In this document: piece by piece, positions 18,647 through 26,803 of the stretch
Layout: the number at the start of each line of letters is the position of its first letter
Numbering within the stretch: the first letter of the stretch is position 1
NCBI RefSeq assembly: GCF_002115825.1
Contig: NZ_JFJZ01000042.1
Location: 1 to 39,578 of the forward strand
Source: Thalassospira sp. MCCC 1A01428
GTDB taxonomy: Bacteria > Pseudomonadota > Alphaproteobacteria > Rhodospirillales > Thalassospiraceae
Reading direction: 5' to 3'
Length of the DNA stretch: 39,578 bases
Notes under the pieces: model-generated
Seen by the model: the letters and a program-made list of their open reading frames with translations, nothing else
Told to the model about the DNA's origin: nothing
The model's database searches: none
Translations under genes and position numbers: made by a program

Positions 18647-19770
18647 AAGGCCACCCCTTTTTCTGAGACGCGATTGACGTTAAATGCGTCCAGTTGTTGA
18701 TTAGATTTTCCCTCAATTGCCAGATCGGCAACCACCCGCCCCACAGACGGGACAAGCTGAAACCCATGCCCGGAAAAACCGAACGCATGAATTAATCCTT
18801 CGGCCTGATCCGAAAAGCCAATGACGGGAAGATGGTCTTCTGTCATCGCTTCCATCCCGGCCCATGCCCGCACCATGCGCGTCCCCACCATTGATGGAAA
18901 CAAACGCACTGCGGCCTGTACCGCCACCGACAATGCCTGGACATCGACGCTGGCTGACTGCTTATCCGCAGCAAGGCGGCCCTGTGCGCCGCCACCAATC
19001 AGCAATGTACCCTCGGCTGTCTGTTTAAACGACAGTTTGCGCCCAAACGAACTTATCACCGGGCGCACCACGTCACCTGTTCTTTCTGTAACAACCATCA
19101 TGGATGTCCGAATGGCGTGGCGCACGGGTTCACCCGCCATTTTTGCGATTTTATCCGCCCACGCCCCGGCCGCATTAATCACGACGGCAGCGCTAAAATC
19201 GCCTGTGGTGGTGTGTATTTGCCAGCTTTGCCCATTTCGCCCAAGGCTGAGAACCTGGCATTGCTCGATGATGTTTACGCCTGCACGCTTTGCGGCATCG
19301 CGAAAGGCACGAATGGCGCGATGCGGGTCCGCCGACCCATCCCCCGGAGCCCACGCCGCCCCGGCACAATGCGGTGATATGGCCGGTACAAGTTCACGCA
19401 ATTGATCCGGCCCGATCAGCTTTTCGTGATGCATACCCTGTTTTTCAAGGCGGGTAACGCGGGCAGCAATTGACGCCATGGCCGCGTCATCTTCGGCCAC
19501 CTGTAGCTGGCCGCAGGCCTTAAAACCGCAATCATCCCCAACCAGCTCCGCCATTTTATGCCAGGTTTCAGCCGCCTCAAGGCTTAAGGGCAATTCGGCC
19601 GGGTCCCGACCAAGGGTCCGCACACCGGCGGCGGTCGAACCCGACGCATGCCGCCCTAAAAAATGACGTTCAAGCACCAGAACCGATGCCCCGCGCCGTG
19701 CGGCCTGCAAGGCGCACGAAAGACCGTGCAAACCGCCACCAATTACCAAAATATCCGGGTTCATATTCAC
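18640..19770 (-). CDS. FAD-dependent oxidoreductase, DAO family (second oxidase of the operon)
   Basis: This flavoenzyme of the D-amino-acid/glycine oxidase (DAO, PF01266) family has 376 residues. The N-terminal dinucleotide fold is ILVIGGGLHGLSCALQAARR (7-26), with the ribose-binding acid in VLVLERHFLG. A C-terminal GFSGHGFQLVPSVGRVVADL FAD-binding segment is also present. The start is GTG 19770 overlapping the previous stop (GTGA); ATG 19764 is possible. It is distinct from the beta-type subunit at 21429-22526, so the operon carries two DAO proteins. It may oxidise the amino acid released by the first enzyme, or a stereoisomer (inference). Confidence 0.85.
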   Translation of the reverse strand: MNMNPDILVIGGGLHGLSCALQAARRGASVLVLERHFLGRHASGSTAAGVRTLGRDPAELPLSLEAAETWHKMAELVGDDCGFKACGQLQVAEDDAAMASIAARVTRLEKQGMHHEKLIGPDQLRELVPAISPHCAGAAWAPGDGSADPHRAIRAFRDAAKRAGVNIIEQCQVLSLGRNGQSWQIHTTTGDFSAAVVINAAGAWADKIAKMAGEPVRHAIRTSMMVVTERTGDVVRPVISSFGRKLSFKQTAEGTLLIGGGAQGRLAADKQSASVDVQALSVAVQAAVRLFPSMVGTRMVRAWAGMEAMTEDHLPVIGFSDQAEGLIHAFGFSGHGFQLVPSVGRVVADLAIEGKSNQQLDAFNVNRVSEKGVALC

Positions 19771-21140
19771 AGTTCCACATCCTGCAATGTGGCAATTTCG
19801 CCCAGCGTTACCGGCTTAAGCGGCGGACGGATATTAAAAAAGCGCACATCCCCAACTGGCAAATTATTCACCTCCGCCACCAGCGCCTGAACGGAATATC
19901 CACATTGACGCCCCTGGCACGGCCCCATGCCACACCGGGTTGCTGCCTTGACAGCCCCGACATCAGGGGCGGAAGCCCGGGCAGCTTCGCGGATACGTCC
20001 GGCACTTACTTCTTCGCAACGGCAAACAACGACATCATCGGCAATCGGCGTTTGTGGCGGTGCATAAAGGGCATCCAGCAACGGACGTAATGCTGTTGCC
20101 CGTTTACGCCTGTCATCAAGGGCTGCATCACGACGCAATTTTTCGGCATCAATACCGATATTTAAAAACCGGGCAATCCCAAAGCCTGCAATTTCACCCG
20201 AAACAGTTGCCGCCTTCCAGCCACCAATGCCACCGGCATCCCCGGCAACAAAAATGCCCTTACGGCTGGTTTGCCCCCATTCATCGGTACGCGGGGCAAA
20301 GTATTTTTGCTGATCATTCCAGTCATGGTCACATCCCAGTGCCATCGTTTCATGAATACGCGGAACAACCCCTTCATGAACCAGCAATACACCAGCATCG
20401 CGTTTGTGGGTGTTGCCCTTACTTTCCCATTCAATCTGGCAAAGCTGCCCCTCCCCCGTGGCACGCAAATTATGAATACCGCGGATCAGTTTACCGCTGC
20501 GCCGTAATTTCCATATCCAGCGCAAGCCTTTCATCAAACCGGGAAAATCGCGCCATGCAGCAGGTAAATGTGAAAGCGCTTTCAGTGATGGTTTTTGCGA
20601 TGTATCGATATAACCGGCAACCTTGCCACCAAGCTCCAGCAACTGGGTGGCGTAAAGCAGCGGCAACGGCCCTGCCCCGGCAATCCAGACATCACCTTCA
20701 GGCAACATTCCCCCGGATTTCAGCAAAATCTGCGCGGCACCAACAGTCATCACACCGGGCAATGTCCAGCCTGCAAAGGGGACCGAGCGTTCCTGTGCGC
20801 CGTTTGCCAGCAATACGGCCTTTGCGGTGATGCAGCGACTTTTGCCTTCGGCTGTCAGAAATACTTTCCAGCCATCCTCGATTTGCCAAACCTGGGCGGA
20901 GGGCTGATAATCAATACCGGCAGCATGAAAGGCCGCCGTTGCGAATGACCCTTTCTGATAATCCTCGCCAAGGGCATTAAAAACCGGGCTGGTGGCATTG
21001 CGTTCAACGCCACGCCATATTTGCCCACCCGGTGCAGGCTGTTCATCGACAACACAAACAGAAGTGCCGAGTTTTGCCAGTTTAACGGCAGCCGCCATAC
21101 CCGCGGGGCCGGCCCCAATCACCACAACATCATAATTCAT
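19767..21140 (-). CDS. Opine oxidase/HcnB-like alpha subunit, NAD(P)/FAD oxidoreductase with BFD-type 2Fe-2S domain
   Basis: This 457-residue flavoprotein is like OoxA/NoxA (octopine and nopaline oxidase), HcnB and the alpha subunit of D-hydroxyproline dehydrogenase. The FAD fold is VVVIGAGPAGMAAAVKLAKL (4-23), and a second dinucleotide fold follows at VWIAGAGPLPLLYATQLL. Near the C-terminus VVCRCEEVSAGRI and TRCGMGPCQGRQC form a Cys cluster of the BFD/Fer2_BFD type. It overlaps the small subunit gene by 4 bp (ATGA). The set catalyses oxidative cleavage of a secondary amine, passing electrons through FAD and 2Fe-2S to the respiratory chain in known cases. Confidence 0.88.
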   Translation of the reverse strand: MNYDVVVIGAGPAGMAAAVKLAKLGTSVCVVDEQPAPGGQIWRGVERNATSPVFNALGEDYQKGSFATAAFHAAGIDYQPSAQVWQIEDGWKVFLTAEGKSRCITAKAVLLANGAQERSVPFAGWTLPGVMTVGAAQILLKSGGMLPEGDVWIAGAGPLPLLYATQLLELGGKVAGYIDTSQKPSLKALSHLPAAWRDFPGLMKGLRWIWKLRRSGKLIRGIHNLRATGEGQLCQIEWESKGNTHKRDAGVLLVHEGVVPRIHETMALGCDHDWNDQQKYFAPRTDEWGQTSRKGIFVAGDAGGIGGWKAATVSGEIAGFGIARFLNIGIDAEKLRRDAALDDRRKRATALRPLLDALYAPPQTPIADDVVVCRCEEVSAGRIREAARASAPDVGAVKAATRCGMGPCQGRQCGYSVQALVAEVNNLPVGDVRFFNIRPPLKPVTLGEIATLQDVEL

Positions 21141-21436
21141 TGCCCAACCTCCCGGCGACCACGCTGGCGTTCAATCCGCATACCGTTTTTTAAGGGGGTC
21201 AAACATCCCTGCACCGATGAGACACCATCGACAACGGCCAAACATTCAAAACACACACCCATCTGGCAGTAAGGCAAGCGCGTTTCGCCACTTACCGGTG
21301 TCTGGCGCCCGACATTGGGTACCCGTAAAAGAATGCTGGCTACGGTTTCGCCATCCCAGGCAGGCGTTGCAACGCCATTAACATAAACAGTCATATCTGC
21401 TTGCTCTTTCAAGCCCGCCGTCACACTTCTAAACAT
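21137..21436 (-). CDS. Small 2Fe-2S subunit of the opine-oxidase-type dehydrogenase (HcnA-like)
   Basis: This is a 99-residue ferredoxin-like protein. The cluster motif is visible in LPYCQMGVCFECLAVVDG and the Cys of VQGCLTP, giving the C-x4-C-x2-C...C pattern of the small subunits in HcnABC, LhpBEF and opine dehydrogenases. I chose ATG 21436, which overlaps the preceding stop by 8 bp and has GGAAG 5-6 nt upstream; the longer frame to 21484 lies inside the previous gene. ATG 21394 is an alternative. It transfers electrons between the flavin subunits. Confidence 0.85.
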   Translation of the reverse strand: MFRSVTAGLKEQADMTVYVNGVATPAWDGETVASILLRVPNVGRQTPVSGETRLPYCQMGVCFECLAVVDGVSSVQGCLTPLKNGMRIERQRGRREVGQ

Positions 21437-22526
21437 GAAATCTTCCATCAGAAAATTCGGACAATTCGCTATCGAGCTGTCCATTGATCATGGCTGGTCC
21501 AACAATCGCGGCATGGGCTGCGGCCAGTGTCACACCCGAATGGCAAACCGCTGCAAACAGGCCGGGACTGGATTTTGACTGCGCATAAATTGGCGAACCA
21601 TCGGGGGGTAAAATGCGAAAACCGCTCCATTGCCGGACAAGGCGAACCGATGCCAGCGCGGGAATAATCCGCGTGGCCCGACGGGCCAGCGTGGTGGCGG
21701 AATTAACGCTTACCCCGCGATCCGATGTCTGTTCCTGTGTCGCCCCGATCATGACCGTCCCCTCGGCCGTTTGACGCAAGCCACTGGCGGGAAAGGGCAA
21801 TAGCGGGTCCAGGCGTTCGGTCACCAGAATTTGCCCGCGCGTGGTGCCAATTTCGATATTCATGTCACAGCGATTTGCCAGTTCCGCCGTTCCAAGCCCG
21901 GCGGCAATAATCACATATCGCGCCTGAAGGGTGCTCGCAGGGCCATGAACAGCAAAACCGGTTGAAAGCGGTTTCACATCCGTTACCGGATGACGAAAAA
22001 TCACCGAACCACCATGTGCCGCGATCCCGTTATGCAGGGCATCAAGCAACTGAAGCGGGTTTACATGCCCATCCAGGCGGCAATAGCTGGCCCCCGTTAC
22101 ATCCGGGCCGAATTGCACAGCGGGTACCATTTTTTCCAAATCACGCCGGCTGAGCATGTCAATTTCCGGGGATGTGGCGGCATTGTTAATACGGGTGGCA
22201 ATGGCGGCGCGATGTTCAAATTCGGCATCCCCCAGGCAGTAATGAAGCCCACCGGGATTTGTGTAATCGATTTGTACCTGTGCAGTGTTGGCAAGTTCAT
22301 CCCAAAAGCGCGGCCACAGTTCGGCACTTTGATGAGTCAGTTGACTGTAGGCCGGTGCATCCACCCCTTTTCCCTGTACCCAGACCAGCCCGAAATTGGC
22401 ACGGGCCGCGCGAAGATCCCTGTTTTTCCCGTCAAGCACTTTGACCTTGTAACCATCACGGGCAAGGCCGAAGGCCAAGGCAGCCCCCACAACGCCTGCG
22501 CCAATAACGATGATGTCAGCGTCCAT
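21429..22526 (-). CDS. Opine oxidase/HcnC-like beta subunit, DAO-family FAD oxidoreductase
   Basis: This 365-residue flavoprotein is the first gene of the operon. The N-terminal FAD fold IIVIGAGVVGAALAFGLARD (5-24) is followed by RAARANFGLVWVQGKGVDAP, and the C-terminal VCHSGVTLAAAHAAIVGPAM segment closes the flavin site. This is the DAO subunit that pairs with the HcnB-like and 2Fe-2S subunits and probably holds the substrate site. GAGG lies about 5 nt before the ATG. Shared operator A lies 50 nt upstream. The exact opine cannot be told from sequence; D-hydroxyproline and glycine (HCN synthase) are the main alternatives, but hydroxyproline pathway genes are absent. Confidence 0.85.
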   Translation of the reverse strand: MDADIIVIGAGVVGAALAFGLARDGYKVKVLDGKNRDLRAARANFGLVWVQGKGVDAPAYSQLTHQSAELWPRFWDELANTAQVQIDYTNPGGLHYCLGDAEFEHRAAIATRINNAATSPEIDMLSRRDLEKMVPAVQFGPDVTGASYCRLDGHVNPLQLLDALHNGIAAHGGSVIFRHPVTDVKPLSTGFAVHGPASTLQARYVIIAAGLGTAELANRCDMNIEIGTTRGQILVTERLDPLLPFPASGLRQTAEGTVMIGATQEQTSDRGVSVNSATTLARRATRIIPALASVRLVRQWSGFRILPPDGSPIYAQSKSSPGLFAAVCHSGVTLAAAHAAIVGPAMINGQLDSELSEFSDGRFHV

Positions 22527-22575
22527 GTTTTCCTCGTTCTTTTTCTTGCTTCAAACTAAATAGTGGGGGTAGAAA

Positions 22576-22617
22576 GTCAAAGTCGTTTTATTCGGGGATA
22601 TATTCAAAAAGGTTATA
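22576..22617. promoter_or_regulatory. Shared regulon site A
   Basis: GTCAAAGTCG (22576-22585) and GGTTATA (22611-22617) start exactly 35 nt apart, as at sites B and C. On the minus strand the first block gives TTGACT (22580-22575), a good -35 hexamer for the operon starting at 22526; the -10 is poor, as expected of an activated promoter. On the plus strand the second block ends 3 nt before the LysR start, and AAAAAGG within the site also serves as its ribosome site. Binding there could repress the regulator's own gene. Confidence 0.7.
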
Positions 22618-22620
22618 CCC

Positions 22621-23523
22621 ATGCGCGCACCGAGCCTGAGGCAACTTGAAGCATTAATGGCCGTGATCGAGGGCGGGACTGTCAGCCGTGCCGCCGAGAT
22701 CATGCGGATATCGCAACCCGCCGCCAGCAAGTTGATCCGTGACCTGGAAGCCGATACCGGACTTGAACTTTTTGAGCGGGAAAGCGGGCGGCTGGTGCCA
22801 ACCGGGCGGGGCATGCGCCTGTATGAAGAAGTGCAGCGTATATTCGGCGGTGTTCACCAGCTGACCCGCGCGGTAGAGGCCATTCGCCGCGAGGAACGCG
22901 GGCATCTTGTTATCGGTGCCATGCCAGCCCTTTCCGGAATGTTCTTAAGCCGCGTATTGGCGGGGTTTCTGGCGCGCTATCCCGATGTTTTCATTTCTGT
23001 TGAAACCCGCAGCTCACAATTTCTAAGCGAAGCCGTACTATTGCGCAGGCTGGATCTTGCCCTGGTCGTTAACAGTCACGAACATCCATCTGTGATGGTC
23101 GAACACCTGCAAGCCCCGCCGATGGTTGTGATCATGCCACACGGCCACCGGTTATCGGAAAAATCGGAAATCACGCCCGAAAACCTCAAGGATGAACCCT
23201 TTATTGCCCTGGGGGACTCCAGCCGCACCCGTAATCTGGTCGATGCAGCTTTTCGACGATACAACCTTCAGCCAAAGGTGGTTATTGAATCAACAACCAT
23301 CAATAATGTAGGGGAACTGGTTGCAGCGGGGCTGGGCCTGACCATTGCCGACCCGTTATCGCTTGAATTTGCCGCAAACCGTGTAACTGCCCGACCGTTC
23401 AGACCAACACAGATTTACGATTACCACATAATTCGGCCTGTCCGGGCACGCAACAGCAGCCTTGTGTCTGCCTTTGTCGAAGAGGTCCACGCCGCTTCGC
23501 TGAAAGTGCAAATGATTGGCTAA
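22621..23523 (+). CDS. LysR-family regulator of the opine-like regulon (OccR/NocR-like)
   Basis: This is a 300-residue LysR-type regulator. The winged HTH covers about residues 5-64 (AAEIMRISQPAASKLIRDLE, then LELFERESGRLVPT). The effector domain starts with GHLVIGAMPALSGMFLSRVL, close in pattern to OccR, the octopine-responsive activator of Agrobacterium. It is divergent from the seven-gene oxidase-transporter operon with 94 bp between the starts, and its own ATG lies directly after regulon site A. Three copies of that site in the neighbourhood make it the likely controller of the binding protein and the opine-dehydrogenase-like gene as well. Confidence 0.87.
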   Translation: MRAPSLRQLEALMAVIEGGTVSRAAEIMRISQPAASKLIRDLEADTGLELFERESGRLVPTGRGMRLYEEVQRIFGGVHQLTRAVEAIRREERGHLVIGAMPALSGMFLSRVLAGFLARYPDVFISVETRSSQFLSEAVLLRRLDLALVVNSHEHPSVMVEHLQAPPMVVIMPHGHRLSEKSEITPENLKDEPFIALGDSSRTRNLVDAAFRRYNLQPKVVIESTTINNVGELVAAGLGLTIADPLSLEFAANRVTARPFRPTQIYDYHIIRPVRARNSSLVSAFVEEVHAASLKVQMIG

Positions 23524-23530
23524 ATATAAG

Positions 23531-23580
23531 TGCCCCGACCACGATAGATCTGCCTTGCAGAACAATCGGTGGTCGGGGCA
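23531..23580. terminator. Bidirectional stem-loop between convergent genes
   Basis: TGCCCCGACCAC (23531-23542) pairs perfectly with GTGGTCGGGGCA (23569-23580). The loop can extend the stem through GAT/ATC with a bulge. It sits in the 87-bp gap between the converging LysR and binding-protein genes. U tracts are weak on both sides, so the 12-bp GC-rich stem rather than a U run must do the work. Confidence 0.7.
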
Positions 23581-23610
23581 ATTGCAAACACTATAGTCTG
23601 AGAAAACCCA

Positions 23611-25170
23611 TTACCGGCTTAAGGTTGTCAGCTCTGTGATCGGTGGAGCAAGGTTAAGGGACCCTTTCAATTCAACACCGTAATCAAGGGCTGTATTGCG
23701 CGCCCATACCTGCATCAAACTAAATAGCGGGACCGAACACACCTGCTCCGAGATCTTCTTTTGTGCTGCCGACCAGTATTTTAGACGTTCTTCGTCGGTT
23801 GCTGCTTTTTTGGCTGCAGTAATATCAGCATCACCTGCATCACAATGGCCAAAATTGGTAACGGCTGTTGGTTTGCCGATCGCCGCATCAGAATGATAGA
23901 ACTGGCTAAGATAGCTATCAGCAACCGGGTATCGTGCCGCCCCGTAAAACACCAGATCGCTTAAATCTTTACGGATCTGCTGATGATAGGTGGGGTGATC
24001 GACAACATTCATTTGCAGATTGATGCCAACCTTTGCCAACTGCGCCTGAATAACTTCCATGATTGGCTTTTGCGCCGAACTGGATGAAACCACCGCCGTC
24101 AGGTTCAAACCATTTTCAAACCCGGCTTCAGCCAGAAGTTCCTTTGCTTTTTCCGGGTTATAGCTATAGGCCCAGCTGCAATCTTCACCCATATAGCCAA
24201 CCGGCACCACTGAACAGCCCTTACGCGCAATACCGGTGCCGACAAATTGTACAATCTGGTCAACGTCAATGGCATCGGCGATCGCCTGACGTACCTTGAT
24301 ATTATCCAGCGGCGCATGTGCCCGGTTTATAAACAGGGTGCGGAACTCGCCGGGGGCAAAAATATCGACGGTAGTATTGTCCCAGAACATGGCCTGGTCC
24401 ACCCAATGACGTTCCCGCTGACCGTAAATCAGGTCCAGTTCGCCGGAACGGAAGGCAAGTTCGCGGCTGGAATCAGACGGGATAAAGTCCGCGCGGATAC
24501 CGTCAATCAACGGCGCGCCACGAAAATAATCGGCAAAGGCCGTCAGACTAACGGATTGCTGGGTAAGGGCTTCATCAAACTTGAACGGTCCGGTGCCAAC
24601 AGGATTCCGCTGAAAATCAGCCCCTAGTTCTTCGGCGGCCTTTTTGCTGACGATATTACCGCCATGATAGTTTGCCACCAGCCCCAAAAATCCCGGCACC
24701 GGTTCGCGCAGGGTGATGCGAACGGTTTTCGGGTCGAGTGCCTCTATTTTCTCAAACGCAGCATAATCACTGGCATAGGATGATGTTTCCGGGTTTTTGG
24801 CCCGGTTAAACGAAAACACAACGTCATCGGCACTCAGCGTGCCATATCCCTTGTGGAATTTTACATTGTCCTTCAAATGAAACGTCCAGACCAATCCGTC
24901 CTTTGACGTTTCCCAGCTTGTGGCAAGGTCTGGTTCAATCCGTGCAGGGTCAGCACTTCCCGGGGCAAAACGTACCAACCCGTTAAACATCCACGACACC
25001 AGCGCCACATCCTGTGTTGCTGTCGCGCGGTCCGGATCCAGGGTGGAATAATCTGCGGCGGCAAGACCAACCCGCAATGTTTCGGCAATAGCCGCGTGTG
25101 AAACGGCCCCGACAGACGCCAGAGAAAGCGCTGCCGTAAGGATGAATTTGACCCCTAATGTTTTTCGCAT
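23611..25170 (-). CDS. ABC transporter substrate-binding protein (SBP_bac_5), opine-like regulon
   Basis: This periplasmic binding protein of the peptide/nickel/opine family (PF00496) has 519 residues. A signal peptide covers about residues 1-29 with cleavage after AIA. Family motifs include DPDRATATQDVALVSWMFNGL, DLATSWETSKDGLVWTFHLKDNVKFH (split here across two blocks) and NPVGTGPFKFDEAL. AGGAGG lies 6 nt before the ATG. It is transcribed alone from a strong promoter within regulon site B. The seven-gene operon has permeases and a double ATPase but no binding protein, so this is its likely partner, expressed separately and at a higher level. Confidence 0.9.
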   Translation of the reverse strand: MRKTLGVKFILTAALSLASVGAVSHAAIAETLRVGLAAADYSTLDPDRATATQDVALVSWMFNGLVRFAPGSADPARIEPDLATSWETSKDGLVWTFHLKDNVKFHKGYGTLSADDVVFSFNRAKNPETSSYASDYAAFEKIEALDPKTVRITLREPVPGFLGLVANYHGGNIVSKKAAEELGADFQRNPVGTGPFKFDEALTQQSVSLTAFADYFRGAPLIDGIRADFIPSDSSRELAFRSGELDLIYGQRERHWVDQAMFWDNTTVDIFAPGEFRTLFINRAHAPLDNIKVRQAIADAIDVDQIVQFVGTGIARKGCSVVPVGYMGEDCSWAYSYNPEKAKELLAEAGFENGLNLTAVVSSSSAQKPIMEVIQAQLAKVGINLQMNVVDHPTYHQQIRKDLSDLVFYGAARYPVADSYLSQFYHSDAAIGKPTAVTNFGHCDAGDADITAAKKAATDEERLKYWSAAQKKISEQVCSVPLFSLMQVWARNTALDYGVELKGSLNLAPPITELTTLSR

Positions 25171-25200
25171 ATTTGCCTCCTGATTTTTTTTACAGCCCGG

Positions 25201-25229
25201 ATTAAAAGGCCATCACATATAAGTGTCAA
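25201..25229 (-). promoter_or_regulatory. Sigma-70-type promoter of the binding-protein gene
   Basis: On the minus strand TTGACA (25229-25224) is followed after 17 nt by TTTAAT (25206-25201), matching 11 of 12 consensus bases. The -10 lies 30 nt upstream of the ATG. The -35 overlaps the GTCAAAG block of regulon site B, the geometry expected for a LysR regulator touching RNA polymerase. Confidence 0.75.
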
Positions 25230-25266
25230 AGTCGATATTTTGGGCACTGTATCACAAAAGGTTATA
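25225..25266. promoter_or_regulatory. Shared regulon site B
   Basis: GTCAAAGTCG (25225-25234) and GGTTATA (25260-25266) begin 35 nt apart, as at sites A and C. The second half contains the imperfect dyad CTGTATC-N7-GTTATAG, of LysR-box type. It lies at about -35 to -70 relative to the binding-protein promoter. Confidence 0.7.
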
Positions 25267-25627
25267 GTCTATTGCAACGGCTCAGCACTGCGACCTCGCA
25301 CCAACCCGCGCAAAAATCATCGCGCCAATCCACCTGATCCCTGTTTAGGTCACCTGAACATTCCCAATATTTTCAATCAGGTCACAACAGTTCGACCAAA
25401 GTGGTTTCCATCGAATTTTCCACTGTTCGATACCGCCCAAACCTGCAAACCTAACCTAAGCCGATATAGCAAGAACAGGCATCAGACAGGATATTTTCAT
25501 CCTGCAGACCAACATTTTTTGAGGGGGAATACAGCGCATTTTTATACTACCGACACACCGATAACCTGCACCCTGGGGCAAACCATACCCGCAAAGGCAC
25601 ATCTTGCTGTTAACGGCACCAAATAAT

Positions 25628-25653
25628 CGTGCCGCCCCACACCGGACGGCACG
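25628..25653 (-). terminator. Probable terminator of the opine-dehydrogenase-like gene
   Basis: CGTGCCG (25628-25634) pairs with CGGCACG (25647-25653), with two further G-C pairs after one mismatch. Read on the minus strand it is followed by ATTATTT. It lies about 77 nt beyond the stop at 25730. Confidence 0.5.
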
Positions 25654-25729
25654 AAAGTCAAACAAAGACTATATCCCCCATACCCTCCACAAGGTCGAAC
25701 TTACTTCCCGTTTAAAAACGGGCCACGGC

Positions 25730-26803
25730 TTAACCACATTGAAAACCATCACGAACAAGTCGCGTTAGCGTGGCAATGTCATTAATCGCAAGAACATCCA
25801 GAAAGTCGTTATCCTGCCTGAAATCGCGTTTGTAACAGGCTGCAAGGATGGCAGCACCGGCCTGATGCAATGGCGCATCCACCCCGGCAAGACGTGCAAG
25901 ATAAAGAGTTGGCACAAGACCAAACGGCACATCTTCCAACACGTATCGTGTATTGATATTTTTTGGTCCGAGTGGGTCAGTTCCCCGTGCGACCTGCATC
26001 TGATAAAGATCAGATATGCTTTTGGGTTTCAGGCCCGATGCAAGACAGAAATTTTCAAGCTGGCTTCTCATCTGCTTGCCAAGCCCCTTGGCGATTGCCA
26101 ACCTTTCGCCATCAAGGGCTTCAAGAAAATTACCAACCTTGTCGGTTATGTTGGTGTTCTGGTGCCAAACCTCGCCCTTTTCAATTCGGGTAAGATTACA
26201 CAATGCAATGGCAAGGTGGCTTTGCGGGTTCAAATTGCTTAGCGCAATTGTCAAAAGATCATCCTGTAACGTAAACCGGTCCCCAAACAGGGCGCAGCAC
26301 AGATCTTTGGCCCGTTCCCCGACCTCGAACGGTATCACAGCCATATCAACATTGCTGCGTAACGCGCCAATGTGAAGTTCGGTTGGCGCGGTCGGTGATT
26401 TTGCCGTTAAGACTGTTGTGCTCCACACAATAATGGGAATTTGCACCCCGCGTTCGGCCAGCTTTTTAGACAGATACAGGGCTGCAAATGACAAATGCCC
26501 GCTAAGGATTAACGTATGACGCGCTTCAAGACAGGGAATGATAGCATCAAGGACCATACGGTGTCCGTTCGCCGGTAATGCCAGAATAATGATATCATTC
26601 TGCGCAAGTTCCTTCGCACCAGGGCAATATGCCAGATTAAAACTGCCTTCAATTGCCCCGCTGACCGTCAAAGGGTGCTCTGCTGGAACAAGCTGCGCAC
26701 TTTTCCCTGATGGCGACCATATTTTCGCGGCGACGCCACGTTGCGTTAAAAAGGTAAAATAGCCCCTGGCAATAAGCCCGGCACCGGCAATACCAACATG
26801 CAT
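25730..26803 (-). CDS. Octopine/nopaline dehydrogenase family protein
   Basis: This NAD(P)-dependent enzyme of the opine dehydrogenase family has 357 residues. Such enzymes interconvert an amino acid plus a 2-oxo acid with an N-(carboxyalkyl) amino acid. The Rossmann motif is GIAGAGLIARG (4-14). The family signature N-x5-H...N-x2-R-I-E-x-G is visible as SNLNPQSH (His196, the likely catalytic base) and CNLTRIEKG (203-210), followed by LDGERLAIA near 230. It is not of the staphylopine dehydrogenase subtype as far as I can see, and no nicotianamine-like synthase is nearby. Regulon site C lies 62 nt upstream. In a catabolic setting it may run oxidatively or act on a related opine (inference). Confidence 0.82.
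   Translation of the reverse strand: MHVGIAGAGLIARGYFTFLTQRGVAAKIWSPSGKSAQLVPAEHPLTVSGAIEGSFNLAYCPGAKELAQNDIIILALPANGHRMVLDAIIPCLEARHTLILSGHLSFAALYLSKKLAERGVQIPIIVWSTTVLTAKSPTAPTELHIGALRSNVDMAVIPFEVGERAKDLCCALFGDRFTLQDDLLTIALSNLNPQSHLAIALCNLTRIEKGEVWHQNTNITDKVGNFLEALDGERLAIAKGLGKQMRSQLENFCLASGLKPKSISDLYQMQVARGTDPLGPKNINTRYVLEDVPFGLVPTLYLARLAGVDAPLHQAGAAILAACYKRDFRQDNDFLDVLAINDIATLTRLVRDGFQCG

Larger units (their letters stand above)
25171..25729. other. Gap of 559 bp between opine-dehydrogenase-like and binding-protein genes
   Basis: No gene is supported. It contains the promoter and regulon site B near the binding-protein start (25201-25266) and a terminator-like hairpin (25628-25653). The stretch from about 25280 to 25620 has short repeated CACCTGA words (25331, 25351, with TCAGGT near 25377) but no recognisable RNA. 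Confidence 0.5.

Noticed and set aside
19767..22526. Hydrogen cyanide synthase (hcnABC)
   Set aside because: The three-subunit fold matches, but the transporter, OccR-like regulator and opine-dehydrogenase relative point to opine catabolism. HcnABC operons do not carry these genes.
25240..25626. Open frame of 128 codons in the gap before the binding-protein gene
   Set aside because: It has no ribosome site, no family resemblance and a composition typical of non-coding sequence. It overlaps regulon site B.
25730..26803. Opine-type metallophore biosynthesis (staphylopine or pseudopaline)
   Set aside because: No nicotianamine-synthase-like or histidine racemase gene is present, and the enzyme resembles octopine/nopaline dehydrogenases rather than the staphylopine type.
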